Origin: Alopecurus myosuroides
Taxonomy: Eukaryota > Streptophyta > Magnoliopsida > Poales > Poaceae
Assembly (NCBI GenBank): GCA_028641055.1
Contig: CM054058.1
Span: 495,613,007 to 495,677,006, forward strand
Length of the DNA: 64,000 bases
Direction of reading: 5' to 3'
In this document: one piece after another, positions 12,584 through 23,435 of the stretch
Layout: each line of letters begins with the position of its first letter
Numbering within the stretch: the stretch's first letter is position 1
Translations under genes and position numbers: made by a program
Notes under the pieces: generated by a model
The model's input: the letters and a program-made list of their open reading frames with translations, nothing else
Told to the model about the DNA's origin: nothing
The model's database searches: none

Positions 12584-12793
12584 GTGGCGCCGATCTCTGA
12601 ATCCACGCTGCTCGACGTCGCTGCCGTGATCGTCCATCTGCGCCAACCATGGGGATCGACCCGCCGCTTCTTCGTCGACCTCCTGGACATCCCCGTCGAG
12701 CTCGAGGGGGTCTGGCTAGTCGCCGCCGACCACGAGGACGCCTCTGTCGCCGCCGTCGAACTACACCGCGCCTCTGCTTCCACCACGATCGCG
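12584..12793 (+). CDS. Exon-like open frame in the CpG-rich part of the B LTR
   Basis: A 70-codon frame with balanced, protein-like composition (for example FFVDLLDIPVELEGVWLVAA) runs straight to a consensus 5' splice site (GCG|GTGAGC at 12794). The other LTR copy (32746-32955) keeps it open with a few substitutions. I do not recognise the product. It could be a captured host exon or the first coding exon of the LTR transcript ending at the acidic exons near 14.3 and 15.6 kb. In the B family the acceptor before the next exon is degenerate ('ggataaacgac', no AG). Confidence 0.3.
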
Positions 12794-13014
12794 GTGAGCA
12801 CGCGTCCACCCCTCTCCTGGTTCCCCTCCGTACCGCGCACGATTACGCACGCATCGCACCCGATCTGCACCCCAGCTGCTGCGAGCAACGACGAGATCGC
12901 CGCCGGTAATCTTTCTGACGTGGTTCAGTTCCGTGCTGTCGTCAGTAAATTCAGAACAACGCGCAACACCTTAACCTCTCGGCAGCGCGGTACCTGTCAA
13001 CGATCTGAAACTCA

Positions 13015-13084
13015 CCGCAGTGGCAGAGTGCGGTTTGCGCTAACGTTTGGTCGTGGGTTCGATCCCCGCAGCGCCCACCCTTTT
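13015..13084 (+). ncRNA. tRNA-like Pol III unit inside the B LTR
   Basis: It has an A box TGGCAGAGTGCGG (13021-13033) and a B box GGTTCGATCCC (13056-13066). The T-arm is complete (GTGGG stem, seven-base loop, CCCGC stem), and a T5 Pol III terminator follows at about 13080-13084. The box spacing is that of a tRNA. The anticodon arm and acceptor stem do not pair convincingly, so it is not a working tRNA gene. The same unit is at about 33177-33246 in the 3' LTR. Confidence 0.55.
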
Positions 13085-16000
13085 TGGGATTTTTCCTCCC
13101 CCGCGTCCATGGCCCACCTGTAAGCCACACAGTGGCCACGCGCACGCCACGCTGGCCAGTGGCCCACGGGCAGTGGCTGTGGGTGGGTTAGTACGCGGTA
13201 ACAAATGTTTTCTGCACATTTCTGTTTCCAAAACAATCCTTTTTAAATTGCCAATTGACCCCTAAATTTAAAACTTGAATAACTTTTAAACTATAACTCC
13301 AAATAATAAACTCTAAATATGTTTGTTGTTCCAAATTGAATTGTCTATCCAAATAATCCATTTGTCTACTGTTTTGAAATTCCCAAATGCAATTCAAATT
13401 TGAATTCAAATAGTTCAATTGCAATTTGCTAAAATTCATAACTAATTCATTGTTAATCCAATAAATGCAAATAAAATATGTTTTCCATGCTATTTTAAAT
13501 AACCTTTTCAAATATAACTTTTGTTTCATGGTTTGAATAATTTAAATTGCCTAAATAATCTAAACCTTGTTCAATTCATTTAAATATTGCTAAAATCATA
13601 ACTTGCTCACAATAAAATATTTTTGAACATGCAAACTATGTTTTCAAACCATCAAAGTATCAACTTTTCAAATGTGAGTTTGAATTTATGTTTTGAACAA
13701 ATAAAATTCCATTAAAATTCATGCTTGTTTTAAATTCATTTAAAACTTGTTTAATAATGTTAAGTCATAATAAGTTCATCCCAACTCATATTTCAAAATT
13801 TGAAACATGTAATCCAACTAAAACTTGATGTTCTTTTCAAATATAAATTTTGTTAATTGTTTTGCACACTTAACTTGATGAAAACAACAAATACTTGTGT
13901 GACATGTTTAAGTAACCAAACTTTCCAAAACTTAACAAATAACTTCCACACTTGTTAACCTCCTTTCCACTTGCATCTATTATTGTTATTCACTGTTATT
14001 TTTTTGTTGTCATCATGCATGCATCATGATAAGCAAACTTTCACATGTCAATCAATTATAGATCATTTGCTTCCACTTAATGCCTGGACCTTTTCCATAT
14101 GCAATCCAATTGCATAGGGGTCCATTTAAATTGTGTCACTTCATCAACTAGTTTATTTTGATGCAACCATTAACTTGACATGCATCATCTTTGATTGTGC
14201 ACAATGCCATGATAATGATTGTTTATATTTATGCCTTGTTTGTTTGCTTCTTCTCGGATAAACGACGACGTTGAGACCGACGATACTTACGACACCCCTT
14301 CTAAGGAGTTAGCTTAGTACCAGGCTACTGGGTTTGCAGGCAAGTTATCACTCACATGAACCATCGTGTTCCTTTCAACATTGGTTACCGATACTTTCCG
14401 TTGTCTATTCTGCTAGCCCTATGATTAGTTGCTTCTGTTACGAACCTATCACATGTATCCTTTACCGCTGATATTGCCTCACCTCCATACCTATAACCAC
14501 TGTTTGAGCCGTGTCTTACTATCATGCGTAGGGTTGTTTTTCTCGAGTCTGTTACCCGTTACTTCCTGTTACTATTTCATTACGTTCTGGAGGCTCGATG
14601 TTTAATCAATCAATCATGCTAATATTATTGTTAAATAATAATTTGATGATAAGGCACCGGCAGGAGGCCCAGGGTGGTTTTGAGGCCTGCTAGTGTCGAC
14701 CCTAATAGGAAAAGGGTCTTGTCTACTGATCCATGATGAGCGCACTAACCGCATGTGGGAAGCGAGTATGGCCGCCCCCCTCAATTTGATTCGATTCGCA
14801 TCTCGTCCAAATTGCCACACGTAGTTCGGGCTTTCCATTTGCTGCATGCATGATCTTGCGAGCCCAGGCCAGGGTGGAACTTTTGTAGTCGGCATTTAGG
14901 GCGGCGTGGTCTTCTAGTGCTATGAGGGTCCCCTTTTCTTCGTGGGGCTCGATTAGCCGCGCACGCACAGCACGTGGTGCTTTGGGCTTGATGCAAAGAA
15001 GAGTTGAATTGTGTTGAGTACCTCGCTTGGTGGGTTTGATTCCCGTCTGGCGGGTTATTCTTACGTGTACGGCCAAATTGGTGCAACCCTGCAGGGATAA
15101 TCTTCTCGAGAAGCCGTGTTTTCCGCGGTTATGGATTACTTGGTGAAAGTACTGGCTAACAAGTACTCAGGACAACTTAAACCTAATGATTAACAACCTT
15201 ACACCCAATGATTAACAACTTGACTAGTAATAGGCTTATTGACACAATAATCTGAACCATCATAATTTCAACTGTGTGAGTTATCCTCGGATTGCTTCTT
15301 TGGATAAGGGGCGAGATCCAGGATGGGTTTGTTTGGAGTTAGTTATAGTTGGTTCCGATACGCGATCTTATCTCTTTTCTGTTAGCCGGAGGTTGTAGTG
15401 TTTCTGTAGTTGGTTAGCGCAGCCAGTTGCAGCATCTTTTATATCCCCTTTCTTCCGTTGAACCCAAGGCATCTGTGCTTGGTGTTGACGGGCTACACTT
15501 TGGTGAACTGTGAGTCTTGCTTGCCAGTACGTTTATGTACTGACCCCTTTGGGGCTGTGGTTTCCGCAGACGACGTTTCCGAGGATCTACATGGTGGCTA
15601 CTACGTGAAGTTTGACGAGACTGCTGACGAGTAGATAGCGGACCCGGGCAGGATCCGAGACTTCGTGGATGGGATCCGTCTTTTCGTTTCCGGCCTCTTA
15701 GGCCTATTTGGTTCTTGTCTGTACTCAGACATTTTGAATGCTTCCGCTGTGATGTAATGATGTATTGTTGGGACATGTGTCCTCTGAATGATTGTATTTG
15801 CTATCTCTGCTCTAATGAGAGCTATTTGCAACTTATTTCAATCTTTTGTGTCGTAGAGATTTGTTGTGATATCAGTTGTTCAACGCCGTTGACGTACCAT
15901 GTGTGTATGGTTTGAAGTACGTCAATGGAAGTGTCCTGATTTCTATGGGATAGTTTACGTCGACGCTGAATAGATAGTGGTTGGTTGTCACACATACGTG

Positions 16001-16106
16001 TGTTGGCCTACTCGTAAGAGGACGCGGGTGCCGGTAAGCCCCGTAATCCAATCTACTACTGTTCAACGGAACGGCGAGTATCCTTTAGAAGTCCGGGTGC
16101 GACAAA

Positions 16107-16119
16107 TGGTATCAGAGCC
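16107..16119 (+). other. Primer-binding site of B
   Basis: TGGTATCAGAGCC lies two bases after the 5' LTR end at 16104. It is of the initiator Met-tRNA type, as in element A. Confidence 0.92.
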
Positions 16120-16789
16120 TGTCTGCCCGTAGGATCCCTTTTTACTGGTCGCAGTTGAGTCTAGACACTATTTTGTAGCTATATAGGAAAAATGAAACGT
16201 GAGAGTAGGAATTCTGTTCTTTTTCTTCTTTCCCCACCCACCCTCCCTTTTCTGGTAAGGAAGTGTAACGTTGTTTTTCCCTTCTCATCTAAACTTTCAA
16301 GTTAGGATTTCACGAATCCTGGTTTCTCTGGGATAGTTATATCTACTAGATCATAGGAATGGAGGTGGTTGTGACATGATTTATCATGTTGCCTACTCAG
16401 GATTGAGAACGGAGACGTGTAAGCCCCGGAAGCAAATCCTCTATTCCTTAAGCAGTAGATATTGATCCTTTAGAAGCCCGGATGGGTTTTTCCGTAGTAC
16501 CTCGGGAGTGTTTTGATCTCGTGGTTTTCCCGGTGTTGCTTCGTTATCCTGTTCTTCTCAACATCCTTTTCGTCCGTTGAAATCTTGTTGTAATTTTTCC
16601 ACTTCAATTCTTCTACCGGCGTTTAATCAAAACTTCCCAAATATCAAGTCTATCTGGCCAGAAAGGTTGTTGTTGTTGTTGATTCTAGGCTATGAGAGCT
16701 GGCATTCCTATCACCTGGGGTTGTTTCGAGGAAGCATTCCTAAATCACCACATTCCAGATAGTCTAATCTCCAAATAAATCAAATTCTA

Positions 16790-16990
16790 TCCAGCTATAC
16801 ACCCTACATACAAAACCTCTCCCTTTACTTGAAAATGTTCCGGTGGTTTCCAAATTCCCTGACATCTTTCCAGAAGAGTTGCCAGGGTTTCCTATCGTTT
16901 TGAACTTCCAGAAAAACTATCCAATGTGCACCATGTGTTTCACGTGACACAGCTCAAGAGGATCTTCCCAAGAAGTATCCGGACCTTTTC
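16790..16990 (+). pseudogene. Collapsed gypsy pol remnant in B
   Basis: It shows the same join as in A: a PR-RT linker-like PVVSKFPDIFPEELPG followed, in another frame, by an integrase tail (SYRFELPEKLSNVHHVFHV). The intervening RT, RNase H and integrase core are absent. The rest of the 935-bp internal region (16120-16790) is non-coding leader. Its family role would have been the 3' end of a Ty3/gypsy polyprotein; no product is expected. Confidence 0.78.
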
Positions 16991-17025
16991 TTTTCTCAGT
17001 AGGAATCTCGGGGCGCGATTCCTTC

Positions 17026-17034
17026 AAGGGGGGG
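17026..17034 (+). other. Polypurine tract of B
   Basis: AAGGGGGGG lies just before the 3' LTR start at 17040. Confidence 0.85.
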
Positions 17035-17039
17035 CGTTT

Positions 17040-18458
17040 TGTAACATCCCAAGTCTGAAAAATAGCCTTTAGAATGTTTTGCTCTCTGTTATTTTATGTT
17101 TTGCATCATGGCATCATGTTGATTGCATTTGTTTTGCTTGTTTTCCAACTGTTTTCATTTGTTTTCCTTTGTTTTCTATTTGAATTTCAAACCAAAATTC
17201 AAACCTTTTGTTTCATCCTTGTGATGTTACAATTTCTAAAATGATATTTCAAAATAAAACAATTGTTTGTTTCCATTAATCTATAAGGTCCAACTATTTA
17301 AATTTGTGGCTTCTAATCTTTCACTTATTTAAAATGTTAACTAAAAGGTTATTCAAATCCAATTGCATTGTACAAACAGCACCCATTTGGAAAATTATGA
17401 AAATTACCAAAACAATCTAATCTTTTGTTTCCATTTATTCCATGTTTGATCAACTAATAAAATGGTGGTTTTATTTCAATTAAACAATTCTAAATTGCAT
17501 TTCCAAACTCAAACTCAAATCAAATCAATCCTACTTATCATATTTCAATATGGATTTAAAAAATTAAAATTTTGCAAACAAATTAAATTAAATAATGCTT
17601 GCAAAATTCTTGAGCTTATTAAAATAGAATTTGTTTATTCCCAAAATTCCCAAATCAAACATCATTTGAAATTCAACTTATTTCCAAACTTTATTTCATA
17701 CTTGCTCTGTTACAACCTTTTAAATAAAAATCTCAAATAAAAACAACCAATTTGTTTTCATATTTTTCCATAATGATCACTTATTTAAATGATGGTTTTA
17801 TTCAATCATTTAAATCCAAATCAAATTTCAAACTCAAACCCAATGCATCAAACAGAAAAACTTTGAATCTATGAAACTCTCTAAACCAATCAAATCATTT
17901 TAATCACTTTAATCAATAGGGTTCACCCTATTAAACACTTTGTTTTCAATATTATTTTATTTAATAACAAAATACCTCTAAATTTGAAATAATTCTAAAC
18001 AGTACCAAAATTCAAATGTTTTTGAATCCCAAAATTGGTTTATGGTTGTAGTTGACCTAACACACTCCCATGACTTTTTCCAAGATTTTATCAACTCCAA
18101 AAACTATCTAATTCTTCCATTTTCTCTTTGCTACAAAAAAGAAACAGAAAAGCAGAAAAAAATAAAAGAAAACGGCGCGCGGCAGCTAGCTACCCCCCGG
18201 CCCAGCCCACTTCCCTACTTACCGCGCGGCCCGCGTACCCCTTCGCTGCCGTCACCGTCGTCCCGCGGTACGGCAGCACATCCGCTGGTGCCACCGTAGC
18301 ACTGTCGAACGTCGACGGCCGTGCGCGCCCCCTAGCCCCTATAAGAACTACTCCTAGGGTTCCCGAGCGCGGACCTAGCCCCTACCTCCCCTCTACATCG
18401 AGCTCCGCCGCCATTTTTCCCCTCTCACTGGCCGGACTCACTACTGCTCTGAACCTCA
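17040..18458 (+). repeat. 3' LTR of element B, left part
   Basis: It aligns with 10999-12418 and stops at the CACTA insertion. The last three bases, TCA (18456-18458), are the target duplication. Confidence 0.93.
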
Positions 18459-18845
18459 CACTACTAGGGAATTGCCATTCTATGGAATTGATTCTGTGGC
18501 GCACCTGTATCTGGTGCGCCACAGAAATATTATTTTGTGGCGCACGGACAAGGGTGCGCCACAGAAATACATATTTCTGTGGCGCACCAGATAGGGGTGC
18601 GCCACAGAAATCGTGTGGGCCCCACACCAATCAGTGGGCTGGGTGTCAGAGGCCATATTTCTATGGCGCACCCTGATTCGTGCGCCACAGAAAGGGCCAC
18701 TTCTGTGGCGCACTTCGCAGGTGCGCCACAGAAACACCATATTCTGTGGCGCATCCTGCCAAATGCGCCACAGAATATGTTGTTTCTGTGGCGCACCTGT
18801 GCCGTGCGCCACAGAATAGCATACAGGTGCGCCACAGAAATATGC
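18459..18845 (+). repeat. Left terminal and subterminal repeats of the CACTA
   Basis: After the 13-bp TIR there are about seven pairs of facing units, TTCTGTGGCGCACC...GGTGCGCCACAGAA, each separated by a few to about 30 bases. Such arrays are the expected binding sites for the TNPA-type protein. The facing units can form strong hairpins. Short ORFs here (18382-18955, both strands) are only translations of the repeats. Confidence 0.9.
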
Positions 18846-19381
18846 GCACTGTGCACATAAAGGTGGCTGCCCCCTCTCTCCCCCCACTCACTTCATTGCA
18901 AGTGGATGTTGCTCATTCGCCCCTCCTTCTCTCCACTCTATTTTTGCACATTTAGTTCTCCTTTTTAGGTAGGTGAACCTATTTATTCGATGTATAATTG
19001 TTGGTGAAGTTTGTTGTTGTTGGGGGGGCCTAATTACCTTGCATCTATACTCCGGTGCCTCCCTCTCCCTCGCTCTTTTCGCGTGTCGGTATCGAATCTA
19101 CTCGGTGAGTATAGTGTTGGAAGTTCATATGTCTTGTGTGGCCATCGATCGATGTGTATGGGTGTTTGTCATGCATGTGCAGGTGGACCGATCGATTGTC
19201 GCGCGTGCGGGCGCGGGTGGTGTATGGATGTTTGCCGAAATGTTGATTCACTTCCATTTCGGCAAACTTTTGCACCCCATATGTCCTACTTATAGGAGAG
19301 GTCATGCCGAATTTTTCCGGCGACTATGCATGCATGTTGTGGTTCTAATTTTCTGCTCTCTATGTGTCTGTGCAGGCAACC
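18846..19381 (+). promoter_or_regulatory. Promoter and leader region of the CACTA transposase gene
   Basis: There is a TATA-like CATAAAGG near 18857 and a pyrimidine-rich start region. Splice-like sites are a donor ctcg|GTGAGT near 19104, an acceptor gtgcag| near 19181 and an acceptor ctgtgcag| ending at 19375. A 12-bp hairpin lies at 19231-19266. Splicing is inferred from site consensus only. Confidence 0.45.
19231..19266 (+). other. Leader hairpin 1 (12-bp perfect stem)
   Basis: TTTGCCGAAATG (19231-19242), a 12-base loop, then CATTTCGGCAAA (19255-19266): a perfect inverted repeat. A second copy at 24068-24103 has the same stem and loop lengths and three compensatory base-pair changes. Both copies are followed by GGTCATGCCGAA within about 60 bases. 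Confidence 0.8.
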
Positions 19382-22300
19382 ATGGTACTAGAAATGAGCT
19401 CTGCTCGAATCGCTAGATACAAAAAAGACGCGAAGGCGGACATGATTCGGTGCAACAGGCGGCAGATAAGATGCCCGTGTCGATCATGCAAACTCGTGCG
19501 CTGGATTGACCCTGATTCCGGACAATTGGAGGAGCACCTTCTCAGACGCGGTTTCTTTGACGACCGCAACCACGTGGCACCGCCGGCAGCAAAAGTTGTG
19601 CACGAAGAGGAGGGCGAGCGAGGATATGACGGCGAACAAGATCATCATGAAGAAGGATATGTCGGTGGAGAAGATCGACATGACGATGAAGGCGAGAACA
19701 CGGAGACCCCGCTAATTTCGGCCTTGCGGGACTCTCATGTTCAGGATCTGCTGCTTAAGGAGACGAGCAACGACATAGCTGCAGCTAGGGAGAAAGCCAA
19801 ACTGGCGCAAATGGAGATAGACGGGGTGACTCCGTTGTTTCCTGGGTGCCGCCCCGAGGATACGCGGTTGCATGTAACGCTTGCTGCTCTGAAGATGAAG
19901 ACGCAAAACAAATGGACCGACTCGAGCTTCAACAAGAACTTGAAATTCTGGCACGATCGCCTTCCCGAGGGGAACACATTGCCAAGCAGTATCAACGAGG
20001 CTAAGAAAGTCGTATGCCCTCTTGACCTACCTCACGAAAAATTTCACGCCTGCATCAATGATTGTGTAATTTATCGGGGGGAGTACAAGGACACAATCGC
20101 ATGTCCGAAGTGCGGCCACGGACGATACAAGTGTGGAACCAACAACAAGAAAATTCCTCGAAAAGTGGTATGGTACTTTCCTATCACTCCCCGTCTTCAA
20201 CGGTACTACGTGGACCCTAAGGAAGCAAAGCTCATGCAATGGCACGCAAAAAGGGAGAAGCCGGAAGAAGATCCGGAGAAGGGCTATATCATGACACATC
20301 CTGCAGACGCTGCCCAGTGGGAAGCATTGGACATAGCTTTCCCGAGTTTTGGGGGCGACGCGAGGAACGTCAGGCTGGGTATGAGCACCGATGGACTCAA
20401 TCCGTTCGGCAACCAGAGTAGCACACATAGCAGCTGGCCCGTGTTTGTATGGCCTTACAACCTACCCCCGTGGCTGTGCACCAAGGAAAAGTACATACAC
20501 TTGAGTATTCTCATCCAGGGGCCAAAACAACCAGGTGTCGACATGCATTTGTATCTCGGGCTGCTGAAAGACGAGTTAGACACGTTGTGGAAGACGCCAC
20601 CCCGTACGTGGGACGCGTACACTAGAGATTATTTCCATATGAGAGCCGCGTTGCTGACGACGGTCACAGACTATCCTGGTTACGCGTATGTATCTGCCCA
20701 GGTCGGCCACGGATTCTGCGGCTGCGTGAAGTGCATGGACGGGACCCCGCATCTCCAGCTACCAAGGGATCCCGGGTCTTCGAAAACCGTGTACCCAGGG
20801 GCTCGAAGGTGGCTTCGCCTGGATCACCCATGGAGAAAACGCGGTGAGTTGTTCAATGGTAAAGACGAGCCCGATGGAGCCCCGCGCACGAGGAGCGGCG
20901 AAGAAATCGACGAGCTTCTGAAAAATTGGGACGAGTGCCCTTCGCCGGGAAAGAAACGACCCAAGCCAGAGCCGCTGCTGGGTGTATGGAAAGCGAGGTC
21001 TGTTTTCCACGACTTGGAGTACTGGCCGGTCCTCCACGCGCCTCATAGCCTTGATGTGATGCACATTACGAAGAACGTTACGGAGAGTCTGCTTGGCACT
21101 ATTTGCAATTCGGAGAAGTCCAAGGATGGGCCGAAAGCAAGATACGATCTAAAACATTTTGGCATTAGGAAAAATCTACAGGTCCCCGCCGATAGTGATG
21201 ATGATGATGACGATGAGGATAAGACGGAAGGTCCTCCCCGCAAAAAGGCTAAGAAGAACACCGTGGTGCTTCCCGCTGCCTGCTTCACATTGAGTCCGCC
21301 GGAGCTTGAGCAGTTTTTCAGGTGCCTCGTAGAAGTCAAAGTTCCTCACGGATACTCAGGGAGTATAAGCAGATATCTGGACTTAGCGAAGAAGAGGTTC
21401 ACCGGGATGAAGTCTCACGATTGTCATGTGCTCATGACGCAGATACTTCCTGTTGCGATCCGAGGGATAATGGACGAGCATGTCCGTGATACGTTGTTTG
21501 GCCTTTGCAACTTTTTCGACGTTATCACCCGGAAATCGATCGGCGTGAGGCAGCTCAAGATGCTACAGGATGAGATCGTGGTGATACTATGCGAGCTCGA
21601 GATTTACTTCCCGCCGGCATTCTGTGATATATGTGTACATCTCCTTATCCATGTCGTTGATGACATCAGGCATCTCGGCCCGACGTTTCTGCACTACATG
21701 ATGCCGGTGGAAAGGCAGAATGGTGTCCTGAAAGGATACGTTCGCAATAGGGCCCGTCCAGACGCAAGCATGGCCAAAGGATTTCTAACCAACGAGTGCA
21801 TCTCTTTCTGCGACAATTACCTAAGCACCGAAGACGATCAGGATGTCGGTTTGTCCACCAGGACGCACCGTGGCAGACTCAACGGAGTCGGTCACCGCGA
21901 GGGCTGCCGCGACGTCCATGTCGGCATTCAAAAACGACGCGACGACTTTGATAGGGCTCACCGGGTCGCGCTACAACACTTAAAGTTGATCGAGCCTTTC
22001 GTGGAAGAGCACAAAAGCTTAATCAATCAGAATTATATTGAAATGGGCGGGCCGAGGAAGATGGGAGACGTAACCAAAGAGCACAACTCCGGCTTCACGC
22101 GTTGGTTCAAGCAAAGTCAACTGACTGAAGCACGGAGAAAAATGCCTTCTACGGAAGATGAAAAACTCATATACATCTTATCACAGGGCCCCGGGCAGAA
22201 CGTAAGGACCTATCAGGGGTACGACATCTCCGGTTACAGATTCTCCACCGAGGACAAGGACATGAGTAGCGAAAATCAAAACTCAGGAGTAACTATGCTA

Positions 22301-22813
22301 TCATATGGCGATGCCGAGACTAATGTGGAAGAAAGATACTTTGGAAAGATCGAGGAGATATGGGAGCTCAACTACTGCGGAGAGACGGTGGTGCCAATGT
22401 TCCGTGTGAGATGGGCCAAGAATGTCAAGAAAGAAGGACGGTATTTCACCACAATGGTTATACCCGATGCCAAATCGAAGAACCCATCCGCGAAAAATGA
22501 GCCATGGGTACTCGCTAGCCAAGTTGACCAATGCTTCTTCATCACCGACCCGTCAAGGCCTAGCCGTGTTGTCGTGAGGAGGGGCAAGAGGAGCATCATC
22601 GGAATGGAAGGAGACGCCAACGAGGAAGACTTCAACAAGAACGGTGATCCGAAGATCGAGGAGGAGTTCGACAAGCACTTCGACATGCCTACTACCGGTA
22701 AAGTAAGAAGGAAGACATCCCTACCTACACACGGTTGTCCGTTCACGCGAAGAAATCTCAAGGTGGCCGGTATAAAGTATCCAGTCGCCAACAAAAAGGG
22801 AAAGAGACGCTAA
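19382..22813 (+). CDS. CACTA transposase, TNP2 type
   Basis: A single open exon of 1143 codons catalysing excision and integration of the element in the nucleus. An N-terminal Cys-rich Transpos_assoc segment has CPCRSC at residues 31-36. The TNP2 core has GMSTDGLNPFG (Asp about 337) and GPKQPGVDMHLY (Asp about 387), with LDVMHITKN near 558 in the region of the last catalytic acidic residue. An Asp-rich run (about 603) and a basic NLS-like KKAKK follow. A DUF4218-like block (FPPAFCDICVHLLIH, about 742, then PVERQNGVLKGYVRNRARP) and a DUF4216-like block (YFGKIEEIWELNY, about 985) complete it. I chose the ATG at 19382 because it has an ideal context (aaccATGg) just after a splice acceptor. An upstream in-frame GTG at 19364 lies in that acceptor. 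No frameshift or internal stop is seen. Confidence 0.93.
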   Translation: MVLEMSSARIARYKKDAKADMIRCNRRQIRCPCRSCKLVRWIDPDSGQLEEHLLRRGFFDDRNHVAPPAAKVVHEEEGERGYDGEQDHHEEGYVGGEDRHDDEGENTETPLISALRDSHVQDLLLKETSNDIAAAREKAKLAQMEIDGVTPLFPGCRPEDTRLHVTLAALKMKTQNKWTDSSFNKNLKFWHDRLPEGNTLPSSINEAKKVVCPLDLPHEKFHACINDCVIYRGEYKDTIACPKCGHGRYKCGTNNKKIPRKVVWYFPITPRLQRYYVDPKEAKLMQWHAKREKPEEDPEKGYIMTHPADAAQWEALDIAFPSFGGDARNVRLGMSTDGLNPFGNQSSTHSSWPVFVWPYNLPPWLCTKEKYIHLSILIQGPKQPGVDMHLYLGLLKDELDTLWKTPPRTWDAYTRDYFHMRAALLTTVTDYPGYAYVSAQVGHGFCGCVKCMDGTPHLQLPRDPGSSKTVYPGARRWLRLDHPWRKRGELFNGKDEPDGAPRTRSGEEIDELLKNWDECPSPGKKRPKPEPLLGVWKARSVFHDLEYWPVLHAPHSLDVMHITKNVTESLLGTICNSEKSKDGPKARYDLKHFGIRKNLQVPADSDDDDDDEDKTEGPPRKKAKKNTVVLPAACFTLSPPELEQFFRCLVEVKVPHGYSGSISRYLDLAKKRFTGMKSHDCHVLMTQILPVAIRGIMDEHVRDTLFGLCNFFDVITRKSIGVRQLKMLQDEIVVILCELEIYFPPAFCDICVHLLIHVVDDIRHLGPTFLHYMMPVERQNGVLKGYVRNRARPDASMAKGFLTNECISFCDNYLSTEDDQDVGLSTRTHRGRLNGVGHREGCRDVHVGIQKRRDDFDRAHRVALQHLKLIEPFVEEHKSLINQNYIEMGGPRKMGDVTKEHNSGFTRWFKQSQLTEARRKMPSTEDEKLIYILSQGPGQNVRTYQGYDISGYRFSTEDKDMSSENQNSGVTMLSYGDAETNVEERYFGKIEEIWELNYCGETVVPMFRVRWAKNVKKEGRYFTTMVIPDAKSKNPSAKNEPWVLASQVDQCFFITDPSRPSRVVVRRGKRSIIGMEGDANEEDFNKNGDPKIEEEFDKHFDMPTTGKVRRKTSLPTHGCPFTRRNLKVAGIKYPVANKKGKRR

Positions 22814-23012
22814 TTAAGCTAGATCGGAACCGAGACGAAAAAGACTTTATTATGTAATATGCTCATGTGTATGTTACACAACCATATGTGTGTGTCATAA
22901 AAGATTGCGAAGAGACGTTATGTTAAAATATATTCTAATATAAAATGTGTGTTTTATTTTTTTAATTGTAATTTACTGTTTTCTTTTTTTAATTATAATT
23001 AAATAAAATATT
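22814..23012 (+). other. 3' flank of the transposase gene
   Basis: AT-rich sequence with several AATAAA-like elements (for example 'aaataaaata' near 23001), suitable for polyadenylation. No gene seen. Confidence 0.4.
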
Positions 23013-23090
23013 AAAAAAACTGGGGCAATATCAAGATTCGAACCTGGGTGTTAATCATTCACTCATAGCAAACCACTAGACTAGTAACAC
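23013..23090 (-). ncRNA. tRNA-like Pol III unit in the CACTA, minus strand
   Basis: On the - strand, an A box TAGTCTAGTGG (23083-23073) and a B box GGTTCGAATCT (23044-23034) have near-tRNA spacing and are followed by a T7 run (23019-23013). The stems are too degenerate for a functional tRNA. It is more likely a tRNA-derived relic or short SINE-like unit. Confidence 0.4.
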
Positions 23091-23138
23091 ACATTTGTCA
23101 CAGTACAACCGTTCGAATTTTTTATTATCTATCCACAC

Positions 23139-23330
23139 AATTCTGTGGCGCATCTCCAAAGTGATGCGCCATAGAATCGCTTTCCTAGTCAATGACATGT
23201 GGCCCCGCCAATCTGCCCACACAGCATGCCCACATATTTCTGTGGCGCACCACGGTGCACGGTGCGCCACAGAATTCGCACAATTCTATGGCGCATCTCT
23301 GCCTGGATGCGCCACAGAATTCTCTTACAG
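23139..23330 (+). repeat. Internal copy of CACTA subterminal repeats
   Basis: Facing units (TTCTGTGGCGCA...TGCGCCA(C/T)AGAAT and variants) recur about 4.7 kb inside the left end, between the transposase gene and the second gene. Subterminal arrays are normally confined to element ends. Here they precede a second leader-like region with its own hairpin (24068-24103). A short direct repeat, 'caatgacatgtggccccgc', flanks the block (about 23189 and 23331). Confidence 0.8.
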
Positions 23331-23435
23331 CCAATGACATGTGGCCCCGCTCCCTCGTCCCCAATCGATTCTCTCTCGCGAGTACTTAGCGAAAAAATCC
23401 CCTCGTTCTCTCTCGCGCACGACGAACCCTAGCTA

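Larger units (their letters stand above)
10999..16104 (+). repeat. 5' LTR of element B
   Basis: 5106 bp, TGTAACATCCCAAGTCTG...GGTGCGACA. It holds an AT-rich U3 (10999-12125), a CpG-rich block (12125-13070), a tRNA-like unit (13015-13084), an AT-rich block (13200-14230) and exon-like segments (from about 14264 to 15634). This copy is uninterrupted, so it gives the empty site (gaacc-TCA-ccg, near 12416) for the CACTA inserted in the 3' LTR. Confidence 0.93.

Noticed and set aside
12951..13236. Minus-strand frames containing GIEPTT or GSNPRP-like text
   Set aside because: These are familiar spurious translations of the antisense of a tRNA-like T-arm. They support the tRNA-like unit rather than a protein.
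15020..15060. Another B-box-like GGTTTGATTCCCG in the B LTR
   Set aside because: No A box at a suitable distance, no T-run, and the A family has no equivalent.
18480..18845. Regularly spaced repeats that look like a CRISPR array
   Set aside because: Units alternate in orientation, spacers vary in length, and they sit inside a eukaryotic CACTA end. They are subterminal repeats.
18382..18955. Several frames on both strands rich in CGAP/VAHP/WRT repeats
   Set aside because: They are translations of the CACTA subterminal repeat in different phases and cross the element boundary.
19364..19381. Upstream GTG start for the transposase
   Set aside because: It lies in the pyrimidine-rich acceptor (ctgtgcag|), and the ATG at 19382 has a strong context.
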